A program made the position numbers and the translations under genes. This document shows, piece by piece, positions 48,517 through 58,522 of a stretch of 64,000 bases of DNA. The notes beneath the pieces are model-generated. The model was not told the origin of the DNA. It saw only the letters and a program-made list of their open reading frames with translations, and searched no databases. This DNA is from Heliocybe sulcata (Eukaryota; Basidiomycota; Agaricomycetes; Gloeophyllales; Gloeophyllaceae): contig ML213503.1 in assembly GCA_004369045.1 (NCBI GenBank), positions 1 through 64,000 on the forward strand. Reading direction: 5' to 3'. Every line of letters begins with the position of its first letter. The first letter of the stretch is position 1.

Positions 48517-49326
48517 ATGTCGGTCACCCTCGTCCTGCCGCAAGGGTGCGCATACACCCCTACATTCCTGTGCCCTACTGATAGAAAGCAGCTATACATA
48601 TGTGCTTGCGTCGGCCGTGTCAATTCTGCCCCTTCTGACATGGCAGACGTATCGAGTCGGAAAGGCTCGTGCCGCTTCCGGAATCAAGTATCCTCAGCGT
48701 AAGTCTACGTGCGTCCCCTCGTCCGCAACTTAGCCGCTGACCTCGTTCAATCGTTCAATCGTCTGCTGGATCTTATTTTCTCTCGTGGGTATCGGTATAT
48801 TGCTCATATACCTTGCTCAGTATATGCGGAGAAAGCAGAAGCCGAGGCATCAAAGGAAGCTCTGCTGTTCAACTGCATGCAACGTACGTTATACAAAGCT
48901 GGCCACGTATCCCTCAGCGTCTTACCGACACTCTTCTCTGCTTAGGCGCCCACCAGAACACGGTTGAGCTTCTTCCAATCATCTTACTCGGGTACTTTAT
49001 AACCCATTCCCACTTCACCTCTTTCTGATCCTTTGACGATACTACAGTACACTGGTGACCGGACTGTCCCACCCCTACATTGCAGCCTCCCTTTGCACGA
49101 CCTTCGTCATCAGCCGAGCTATCTATACCATCGAGTATGCCGCGGGCAATCCCTCTAGGGTGTGTTGTGATTTTTCACTGCTTTCCGGCTTAGTCTGATG
49201 TCAACATATATTCTGTGCCAGCGAAATGCGCGTGGCGGCGCGTTCGGGATTTACTCGGCGGGTATGCTTATGATGACCGCAACCTGGACAGTCGGGAGGA
49301 TGCTCTTTGCCGAACTATCATCATAG
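48517..49326 (+). CDS. MAPEG-family membrane protein, MGST3-like (copy B)
   Basis: Paralog of copy A with the same exon plan. Exon 1 MSVTLVLPQG joins to YTYVLASAVSILPLLTWQTY with RVGKARAASGIKYPQ, then LYAEKAEAEASKEALLFNCM. The hallmark AHQNTVELLPIILLG follows, then TLVTGLSHPYIAASLCTTFV, SRAIYTIEYAAGNPSR and the last exon RNARGGAFGIYSAGMLMM with TWTVGRMLFAELSS. Introns are about 45-60 bases, GT-AG. The residue before AHQNT reads Arg where copy A has Gly, set by the codon split over an intron. The gene appears complete, so both paralogs may be active. Known family chemistry is glutathione conjugation or lipid hydroperoxide reduction; the substrate is not predictable. Confidence 0.87.
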
Positions 49327-49440
49327 GCGAGAGTGTGTGCTACCTATCGGGGCACATGAATAGTCTGCACAGCCGAAATTCTTGTTGAAACACGTCCTCG
49401 GACCATATTATAGCATTGCATTGTGGCTATTTCTCGAATG

Positions 49441-50082
49441 TCAGGTTCCCCTTTCGTTGGCCAGGGTCAGTTCCTGGGACTTCTTAAAGCGCGACCCAAG
49501 TCCACCACGACGAGGGGCTGCATCACGAATTAAAACGCCAATGAATCGACAAGGCATCGACGTCCCGGATCGCGCATTACCGGCATGCAAAGGATAAAGA
49601 GAGGAGGGACGGAATTGATAGCGGGCATGAAATAGAGGCTGTACTGGGGAGTATTGCAGAATACAGCATTCCGTTGCCTGGACCCATCCTAAATCTAAGC
49701 CACCGTCAAACATCTATGGCAAGAGTCAGCGACACAAACAAGGCAGCGTTACATACCGGGAACGAAACTGCTGATCAATCTGCCGGGTATACAGTGATAG
49801 CTGTGTAGAATGACCATATATTCTTGTTCCGTAGGTTATAAGTAAATGCTGTATAGTAGCAAGGGGTATGTAACTATCGCCCAGGGTATAGTTGACAACA
49901 TAGATCTTCGATGAGGATCACTATGAGCCTCGCGATGTAGCAAGCATATAGACGTACCATGGGCATAACCAGTCCTCCGTATCAAGCTTATCAGAGGCAA
50001 AGAATACGATATCGACAGAGGGCTTCTCTGGTAGACCGAATAAGCGCTTCGTAAATCGTAATGCAGACCGACTGTCCGACAT
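49441..50082 (-). CDS. Possible small gene of unknown family
   Basis: Low-confidence call. From ATG 50082 the minus strand reads MSDSRSALRFTKRLFGLPEK, then PSVDIVFFASDKLDTEDWLC, with a plausible donor in CCATGGTACG. A second protein-like block near 49905-49765 reads YVVNYTLGDSYIPLATIQHL followed by LITYGTRIYGHSTQLSLYTR. A third block reads MFDGGLDLGWVQATECCILQ and ends at 49441. I could make the first join look reasonable but the second does not keep frame with standard sites. It may be a three-exon gene with one unusual join, or a gene in early decay. No family recognised. Confidence 0.3.
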
Positions 50083-50176
50083 ATTCAACGACAGAACCGG
50101 CGACGAAGAGAGGAATCCTCACTCACAATTGTGTTTCGAGTAAAAAGGTGAATACATATCATCACGATGCTCCCCG

Positions 50177-50524
50177 CTACTCCTTCGCGCCATCTGCACT
50201 TGCATCCCCACTCCTGGCTTGATCATCCTGTCCCGCATCGGCAGCGACTGGCTCGCCGTCTACGCTCCGGCCTCCAAATGTCGCCAGCAAATCATCCAAG
50301 CTACCAAGAATACTGTCCAATCTGCTCTCCACGCCCTGTGCGACGCCCGTAGCGGTCTCGAGCTGCTTCAAGAGCTCCGCGATGTCCGCATCGGAGAGAT
50401 CGTCGGTGGACTGTCGTGAAACTGAGAGAAACGAGGCCAAGAGAGCTACGTCGCCTTGTAGTTCATCTGATAGTGCGCTTTCGCTGAGAGTTGAGTGGTC
50501 GACACCGTTCGTCTTCGCAGCCAT
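50177..50524 (-). CDS. Small acidic, coiled-coil-like protein of unknown function
   Basis: A single open frame of 115 residues starting MAAKTNGVDHSTLSESALSD at ATG 50524. The middle (LSDADIAELLKQLETATGVA followed by QGVESRLDSILGSLDDLLAT) has regular Leu and Ile spacing and should form amphipathic helices. The C-terminal part is disordered and Ala/Asp-rich. No signal peptide or membrane segment. It faces THOC1 with 113 bases between the start codons, so the two may share a promoter. A longer in-frame start exists but would overlap THOC1. I do not recognise the family. A subunit of a larger complex is possible but not shown. Confidence 0.6.
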   Translation of the reverse strand: MAAKTNGVDHSTLSESALSDELQGDVALLASFLSVSRQSTDDLSDADIAELLKQLETATGVAQGVESRLDSILGSLDDLLATFGGRSVDGEPVAADAGQDDQARSGDASADGAKE

Positions 50525-50637
50525 CGCGGTGGTCGAGAGTGAAGCCTGTGAAATCCGAAAACAAGGGTGGCGGCGCATCCAGCGCTTGCCTGTGGCGCAT
50601 CTCTTGCTTTCGAACGCCCAAGTCCTTCTCGCTGTCC

Positions 50638-53242
50638 ATGTCATCCATCGAAGATACCCTGCAGAAACTCTCAAGCTCTCTGCCGCATAGACCTATCGAG
50701 AAGGAACGGCTCGACAAGTTGGTAGAGGCGGCGTTAGAAGAGACCACCGGAGCCCAGCGATCGGAGACGCGCAGAGCTCGATGGGAGTTTCTGCTGAAGG
50801 ATGAGGTGTTCAAGCTCGCAGTAAGTTCTTTGCTCTATGGATAGAAATTGAGGATGTCTGAGCGACAACAGGCTACAGAGCCAGAGGCTTTACGGAACCC
50901 CGATACCGACTACTATGACCGACTACGAGATAGGTTGGATCTAGTGTTGACCTTCACTGAGCACGGTATGTCTTGAATTAAACCAGCTGGTATTGACCCG
51001 CTCAAGACAGAGTTAGATGTCTGCGACGATGGGTTCCCACTTGCGGTCATACAAGACTTACTGGACACCCAAACGATCGAATCTTGTTCACAGATATTCT
51101 CCTGGATAGAAGAGCGTGCGGACAGGCTCACTGTGGGCCTGATTCCAGGGAAATACAAAGCGCTCACTCTTCTGCGTACTCTCAATGATCTCCTGAAACG
51201 CTTATCGAAGACGGGTCCCAACACTACCTTTTGCGGTCGGGTGCTCACTCTCCTAAGCTGCATATTTCCCCCAGGCGAGCGGAGTGGCGTGAATCTTAGG
51301 GGAGACTATGGTCCTGTCTGGGACGGTCCAGGGGTGAAGAAGTTCTCAAGTGAGGCGAAACTAGACAAGGATGCGGAGACGAAGAAGCCCGAGGAACTGT
51401 CCTTAGACGAAAAGATGCAGGTTGACGACCAACCAGAGTCAGACGGTGAGGGATTTAAAGGCCGCTATACGCATTTATTCATAAATGGCTAGACTTCTAC
51501 ACGACTTTCTGGTCGCTACAGCTTCCATTCTCTCGACCTACAACGTTCGCCAAGCCCAAGACGCTCCCTGCTTTCAAGACTGCGGTGGAGAAAGTGTTGC
51601 CGGTGATCAAAGAGGTCACAAGTAAGGAACGTGCCTTGATGGGCAGCCGCTCCAGCGACGCTAGTGGCACTTCAAAATCCTTGAAGCGGAAACGCGAAGC
51701 TGAGCCCGGCGAGAACGCCAGCAGATCGGATAAGGAGTACCTCTTTGCGAGGTTTCTCACAAGTCCCGAACTCCTGGATTTGCAGGTGGGTTGTAAATAT
51801 TTATGTAGAACTGGAGGCTGAAATCATTCGTAGATGACAGACACCAATTTCCGACGCCAGTTCTTGGTTCAGCTGTTGATCCTCCTCCATTACCTTCTGA
51901 CTTTCACAAAGACTGCTAAGGCGACCTGGGCGCTGCCGCGGAATCGTTCTCTCCACTTTGATTTCACTCTTGACGAGGACAACGCCAAATGGGTGCAAAG
52001 CACGATTGATACCGTCACTCGCGAGTTTCTCCCCTCCACCTTTCCCAACGGCGTTCTGTTCCGCGACACCGTCAAGGCTGTCCTTGAGCAGGAGAAGAAG
52101 TGGTCAGAATGGAAGAATGACGTCTGTCCCTACTACGAGAGGCTGCCATGGCACAAAGTAGTCAGAGATGAGAAGGGCAATGCGGTCAAAGATACGAACG
52201 GCAAGGAGACCCACCTGAGTCTAGAGACGATAATCGCACCGATACGAAAGAAGATACGGGAGGATCCACCGGAGTGGGAGCATAGACTGGGTTCGGCACC
52301 TCTCACTGAGATTTGGGAGATGGGGTACCGAGATCTCAGAGACCTCCAGCGTGCGCCAGAGTTCGAACTGTTCCTTACCTCAGTCTTCACTTGCCTGACT
52401 CTTTCCACGCGAACAGGCCGGGCACTCTCAAGGACTTCGCTGACAAGGTCAGGCGGGAAGATAGACTTATCGAGTTGCGCAAGAACACCCTTGCTAAAGC
52501 GGCGGAGCGTCTTGCCCAAGCACGATCGAAGGCGGAGGCGTCAAAGGCCAGCACGCCCGTGCCTCCCGCTAAAGAGACGAATGGTACTTCTTCCCAAGAA
52601 TCCGCCTCCCGGCATACCATCGCAAGCGCGGCGAGTCCACCGTTGCATCCATCCTTGCCTCCGAAACCTGGCAGTGCACCGCCAGAGACGCCTGTCCCCG
52701 TTCTCGCCCCCGCCCCTGCGCCTTTACCTGTACCTGCTGTTCTCTTGAAGCCTGCCTCACCCGCGCCATTGACACCTGCACCTATCGTGGACGACCAGAT
52801 CAACAAATTCGAAGAGGTATGCGTTGCGAGATTCTTGCTGGATTCGAGTCGTACCGTAGCTGAATCTGATTCTTCTTTATAGAACAAGCGTCGATGGGCT
52901 TGGCTCTGCTTGCGGGTCGCACGGGAGCAGTACTATGAATATTTAGCGGCCGCCGAGACGGGCGACGTTCTTGCGCTGGAAACTGCTGTCAAGAACAAGG
53001 CAGTTCCGAACGCGAAGCCGCAGAGGGACGGGTCTGCAAAGGAGCAGGATCGCGGAACGAGCCCGGCGACTGCTATGACGCAGGTCACTGTGTCTGAGGG
53101 CGACCCGCAGGTTACCGTCAATGACGGTGATGGGCACGCAGCAGCGTCTGAAGGGGACGCCCAGCGAGGTGCTTCTGATGGCGACGTCCAGATGAACGCT
53201 GCGCCGGATGTTGAAGGAGATGTTAAGATGGAAGAGCGGTAG
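50638..53242 (+). CDS. THOC1: THO complex subunit 1 (THOC1/HPR1)
   Basis: Subunit of the THO complex that couples transcription to mRNA export and limits R-loops. Starts [20 protein letters not shown] (50638). Later exons give [58 protein letters not shown], the family-specific [16 protein letters not shown], and SPELLDLQ joined to [20 protein letters not shown]. Then come [30 protein letters not shown], and [21 protein letters not shown] Pro/Ala-rich linker follows, then [20 protein letters not shown]. The C-terminus has three or four imperfect acidic repeats of the type SEGDxQ or NDGDGH (53090-53220). [12 protein letters not shown] is a likely nuclear signal. About seven introns. Order and spacing of motifs match the family. 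Confidence 0.93.
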
Positions 53243-53399
53243 CGTCTCTGTTGCATATGACTATCATTGCAGTTGACGGCCTGGCACCACCGGAGACGAA
53301 CTTGAACCGCAGGGGTGAGGGTTTCTTGCTCGACAAGTTCCTCACTGTACCACTCTAGAAGCTATTGCACAATACATATAGTTGTCGGAAATCTCTACA

Positions 53400-54939
53400 A
53401 GCAGCCCAGCGCAGATGATACGGAGAAGCTCAGCCAATACGGAGACGCTCAGCCACAGTCGATCCAAGAGACCTCTCGCGTATGTCGACTCGTCAAGATT
53501 ATTGCCGGTGGCTGTGCGAGGATCCTTCCCGCCGAAGCGATGCTTCGGGACCCACAAGACTGTCTACCAGCGTCGGTGCGCAATCCTTTTGACCAGCATC
53601 CTCCTCGAGCCTGCCGGCCCTATACCTCTTCATGACAGCTTCTTGCATCATCACGAAGCTATTGTCGCTGCATATCGTTGCTGCTGCGCCGATGAGAAGG
53701 AGGTACTGCAAGAGCTAGAAAGGACACCCGGCAACAGTTCCCTAACAATAGACTTGATGAATATTCGTATCATAGGTCACTTAATTGATATTCTGTCCTG
53801 GAATCAGGAGGACCAGGCTGTGGCACACATTTCGAAGACGATCAGAGAACATGATCGAGGTGGGTGCGTTCTACAATAAGTACTTAATCAAGACCTGTAA
53901 GCCCGTCCACTTTTTCTCTTAATGCTTATGTAGACTTCTGAACGTCACTCTGCCAGTCCGTTCTAATAGGGGGAGGACACCGGCTTCCTCTAATGACCCT
54001 ATTGACTTCCGACAGGAGGTTATCAAAGATGAGCTAGAAATCAAAATAGACGAGTACACCTATCCGCAGGATCATCAAATGGGTGCGTACAGAGCTATAT
54101 AACACGTTACAGCCGTTCACCCCGGCTCGCAGGCCCTAGTACGAGATAACTGTCGGTGTGTCGCCACGAAGAGAATTGATATGGAGTGCAATGTGGCTAG
54201 ACCTCATAATTCATTGACGGTGAGCACATCATTCATAGTCCGGCCTCTTTCATTCATTTGCCCACCTGACTCTCCTGCTCGCATCCCGCGAGACGGACAC
54301 GGAGTGCGCGCACATTTTCCCAGAGTCGACAAACGCGAACCTATATGACGCAAATAATGTATGTAGTTCGCAGTCATTTCTCGCTTGATAAATATTGAGG
54401 AATATGTCATTTCGAGGACTTAGGACGCAGCCAGTACTTGGGCTGTGCTTGAAGCATTTGGTCACCATACAATCCTGAAGGACCTGAAGGGAGCACATAT
54501 TCACCGTCTGGACAACGTTCTTACTCTGGATCCCTCGGTACACAAGATGTTCGATCAGCTTCGGCTCTGGTTTGAAGCCACAGTAGGGACATATCCCTAC
54601 AACCTGTCTGTCACGCACATTGATCCTTGATCTTGCTTCTAGGACGTCGCTAAGTGCTACAGTGTTGTGACCTCACACGAGCCTGCTTTGGGATTAGGCG
54701 TACCTGACACCGTCGCTTTCGAGACCACTGACGGACGCCTTGCGCTTCCCAACCCGACGTACCTGCGTATTCACGCTCTATGCTGCAAGGTCGCGCACTT
54801 GTCTGGCGCTGCGGAGCATTACAAGCAACTAGAAAATGATTCTGAGTATGACGCGACCGGTCCTCTTGCTGCCGATGTCCTGACAGCTCGTTTGTATGAT
54901 CTCAATACTACATTCCCGTGTCCTATTGAACCAGTGTAG
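53400..54939 (+). pseudogene. HNH-nuclease domain gene, copy 3, probably broken
   Basis: Third copy of the HNH gene, opposite in orientation to copies 1 and 2. The N-terminal part reads ILLEPAGPIPLHDSFLHHHE, TPGNSSLTIDLMNIRIIGHL and AHISKTI. There the segment that encodes MSCGA.EKR in the other copies is altered and shortened, the frame is lost, and GAFYNKY appears in another frame. Later parts are well kept: DFRQEVIKDELEIKIDEYTY, LVRDNCRCVATKRID, a block resembling AHIFPESTNANL (about 54302-54340), FGHHTILKDLKGAHIHRLDN, RLWFEATVGTY, LGVPDTVAFETTDGRLALPN and the end PCPIEPV at 54939. No good ATG lies in front of the first block. A gene using a later start or extra splicing cannot be ruled out. 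Confidence 0.65.
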
Positions 54940-55229
54940 TGAATTTCCCCCGTATTACATGGCATTGCTGTGTTCCCTACTATGATAGCAGTTATCCCAT
55001 ATTTTCCGTCTACGGGTGCGTATCAGAAATGGCACTACAAGACTGTCGTAGCCCCATTTCCGGTTTCACAGAGGTGACGCAGTACAGAAAGAAGGTATGC
55101 TATCACAATTCTCGGGATTTAGTCACAAGTGCTAGTGCGTCTCCCGGCATATAGTAGTTGGCAGAACTCCTTTGGTATATTATTCCCTTTTAGATTGTAT
55201 TTACTATGGACCGTGTTATATTGCTCCCG
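54940..55229. other. Downstream part of the copy 3 duplicon and DUF4246 3' side
   Basis: The first 150 bases match the sequence behind HNH copy 2 (TACATGGCATTGCTGT and following words). The rest is the 3' flank of the convergent DUF4246 gene. Nothing else is visible. Confidence 0.5.
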
Positions 55230-57255
55230 TCAAGCCCTACCAATATCGTACAGCACGCCAAAGTACATATCATTAATATCTGCCCTGACATGCTGCCTCT
55301 CAACCCTTGCTTCCCTCCTCACCTTCCTGACCTCCGCTTCACTCAACAATCCCGGCACAGCACCCACAATCCGCTCAATAATCTCCACTGGCACCCTCTC
55401 CATAACCGTCAGCGCCAGCGCCCTCTCTACCCACTCCTTCCTCGTCGGCGGGACCCGCGCGGTCGATATCACCGGTTTATCTGGATCGCAAAGGTAGAAT
55501 GATATTATGCGCGCGCGGCCAGGTTTTGCCGGGTCTGCTAAGCGGAACGGGCGAGAGGGGGAGTAGCGGTGGGAGTAGATGTTTGGCCAGGCCACTGCGC
55601 GGCCTGCGTGGACGGGGACGGTGCCCAGGATTTGCGTGCATGGGGCGCCGGGTGTGAGACCGTAGGTTTGGGCGATGCCTGCGCTGTCGTACGGGATGAG
55701 CGGTTTGGGAAAAGTTATTGCTGTGCGGAATGTGATGCTTCCTCCAACAACGTTTTCCTACACGGCGGTTAGCGGGTAGGCAGGAATGCTGAGTGAGGAC
55801 CGGTATGGAACGTACAAACAGAGGGAAATAAGCGAGGCAGGCGACTATAGCTTCGTTCTTCATGCCTGCGACGCGCCAGCTATTATCGCAGTACGTAGGT
55901 CTTTCCGGACTCTGGCACGGCGATGACCACACTGATAGGCGGGTGTCGTACACGTCCACCTACCAGATGTATCTCCTTTACTTCAGTAATCACCTGCACC
56001 ACTCTATCTCGGAGCTTTACGAAGCATCTTCGCTCCTCTAATCCACCCGGATACCCCCCCTTGGGTACATCAGGTACTACAACTCGCCGCTGCTTCTCCC
56101 ATTCCCCGTACCGTAACTTATACTCAGCCCACCTCTCCTCGTCCTCCTCCTCGTCCTCAGGCTCGGACGGCTCATCCCAATCCTCATAGTGGTACGTACC
56201 AGTTATACGATATGGCAGCGAGTTCGTGCGATGCAAGTCCGTGACGACGTGCTCAAAGAGTGGTATACAGACTGTCAGTAATGCCGTGAAATTGCGGTAG
56301 ACTTTGCGTTCTGACGAAGATGGAGAAGGGGAGGGGTATAGGTCGGGTATGTAGGAGAGCCAGGAGACGTTGCCGGAGGGGGAGACGAGGAAGTCGGCGG
56401 GGAGGATGGCAGAGTGCGTGGACACAGCATAGTCTTGTTCAGGCGGAGGCTCGGGTCGGAGGAGGCCAGGGGTTTCTGTGTCGTATACGAGCGTAGAATT
56501 GTAGACGAGAGATGAAGAGGGGTCTATGAGATACGATTCGACAGGGTAGTCGGGGTCGGGTCGCGCTTCGAGTAAGTCGAGGGAGGCATTGAGTGACCTT
56601 AGACCTGTGGAGAAAATGGAGGCGTTGGATTGCCAGATGCGGTCGAAGCATGATACTTCACTTGGCGTAACGGTGAGATGGATATGGGTTGGCGATAAAT
56701 TGAAGTACTTGCCAGTGATTAATCTCATCTCTCAGCGCCTCGTATCCTTCTAATTCGTCCAAGACGTAGTCTATCTTATGCACAGAGCCTGCTATAAGCC
56801 ATATACATAGCACAAGCAAAGCCATACACTGACCTGTTTGGCCGTCAACTTCACATCTACCGGCTTATCGCTCGGAAGGTCTTCCTGATAGCCAGAATAG
56901 ACCTCGACCGATTTTTCAAGCGCGTCGTTCATCCATCTTGTGCGGACATCAGCGTCTTTGTATACCTTCCACCACACGTCTCTGGTACGTATGGATGCGG
57001 AGAGGTGACACATCGCAAGCTCTATGAGCTGAGCAGTCGTCAGAAGTGCACTCGTGGCATGAGTCCAGGACAGACGCGGCTCACAGTCTTCGGCTTTTCG
57101 CCCACACCCTGGTGATAGTATGTTCCGTCCAGGTAAGGGTGTAGGTATCCCTTGTTCTTGTACTTATTGTCGTCCTCAGGCTGGACGGGCATTTCGGTGA
57201 AAGGAATTTGATGATCAGGCTTGCAAGTCGTGGATAGCCTCAAGCTATTCTCCAT
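55230..57255 (-). CDS. DUF4246 family protein
   Basis: Fungal protein of a family of unknown function whose C-terminal half resembles the double-stranded beta-helix of 2-oxoglutarate/Fe(II) enzymes (recalled, not shown). Starts MENSLRLSTTCKPDHQIPFT, then AMCHLSASIRTRDVWWKVYK with DADVRTRWMNDALEKSVEVY. The middle exon has MRLITGKYFNLSPTHIHLTV, then LRSLNASLDLLEARPDPDYP and VCIPLFEHVVTDLHR. The C-terminal part has SWRVAGMKNEAIVACLAYFP, a loop ending AVAWPNIYSHRYSPSRPFRL, and DPAKPGRARIISFYLCDPDK, PVISTARVPPTRKEWVERA. About five introns. In this family the SWRV position is more often WHVEG, as I recall, so a probable metal-ligand His may be Arg here. The start is 310 bases from divergent PIN1. 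Confidence 0.85.
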
Positions 57256-57565
57256 TTACTAGAATATTGTCGATAGTTCAAATCATCTACGTTGCATCTG
57301 TATAAAAGGTTTCTCAAACATGAACGTACCGATGAGAACGGAGACATATCTCCGCCACTCCGCCACAAGAAGCCCCGGAAAAGGCAAATGTTCTGGATCG
57401 ACGTCCCACGTGCGCTTTCTTTAGCAGGTGCCCATGGCGCAACTCCCAGTGCCCCGCTCGCCAACATATAACCTTCTCTTCTACCCTCTCCATCAGCGCA
57501 AGGTCTAGGAAGTAAAATGGCAAGCACCTCCCTCAGTACTCTCTACTCAGCTCTAAAGTATCGTT

Positions 57566-58133
57566 ATGCAGGCTGACCAGGGCTGGGAGATTCGGATGTC
57601 CAATTCGCGGGGCGTCCCGTACTTCTACAGCACGCAGAATAACCAGTCTAGCTGGGACCGCCCGGCCGGTTTGACGGACGAGCATATCAAGTCTCTGCCG
57701 GGTGCGGAATACCTCACTGGCAGCGGTGGTGGAAGTGGAGGCGCTCCGGGGCAGGTCCGGGCGAGCCATTTGCTCGTCAAGCATTCGGGGAGCAGGAGGC
57801 CGTCGAGCTGGAGGGAGGTGCGTATATTGACTTGAATTTCATTGCGTGTCGTTCAATTTTCTCCAGGCCAACATCACCCGCTCGAAAGACGAAGCTGTCG
57901 AGATACTCCGTGGGTACCAGGCCGAGATCGGCGGTTCTGCAGACAAGTTCGCGGAGCTGGCGTCCAAGAACTCGGACTGCAACTCTGCACGCAACGGTGG
58001 CGACCTCGGATGGTTTGGGCGCGGTCAGATGCAGAAGCCGTTCGAGGATTCGACGTTTGCGCTGCCGGTCGGTGGGATGAGTGATGTGATCTCGACGGAC
58101 AGCGGGGTGCATTTAATCTTGAGGACGGGCTGA
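57566..58133 (+). CDS. PIN1: Peptidyl-prolyl isomerase PIN1/ESS1
   Basis: Isomerase specific for phospho-Ser/Thr-Pro bonds, acting on RNA polymerase II tail and cell-cycle proteins. Two exons with one intron at about 57819-57867. The N-terminal WW domain is [16 protein letters not shown] with the second Trp in [10 protein letters not shown] Gly-rich linker follows. The parvulin domain begins [19 protein letters not shown], whose Lys and paired Arg form the phosphate site. The catalytic Cys is in [37 protein letters not shown] and [10 protein letters not shown] complete the fold. Length about 173 residues, normal. The start [11 protein letters not shown] is close to the family norm. Confidence 0.97.
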
Positions 58134-58522
58134 GGACACCGGAGCCAAAGCGCAGAATGAAAATACATGATTGTGTGAATATGTGTGAGATGAAGGTCCT
58201 TGTATGCGGCTGACAGTAGCGGTTTTTCTTTCCATTTAATGGAAGTACTGGCCGTCGAGTGATGTCACATTGCCCTTTCTCTGACACCGCCCTCCTCAAT
58301 TTGGTATAACTGCCCTCGACATCCTCTTTGATGGACATCATTCAATAGCATCAAGGACTCTGTCATACGCCCTTATTCTCCCGCATCAAGTTGCCCTACG
58401 CCGCATGATATCGACACACATCTACGGCGATCTATGCCATAACGGAAGATAGCCGGGATTTGGACTCCAAATAGCTGTCTTCGTGCGCTAGAGAGAAGAT
58501 ATACTCGTCTCGTTGAACCGCG
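58134..58522. other. Intergenic between PIN1 and the MOSC gene
   Basis: This 389-base gap holds the PIN1 3' end (AATAAA-like words are absent; AATACATGATTG lies near 58160) and the promoter of the next gene in the same direction. No gene seen. Confidence 0.45.
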
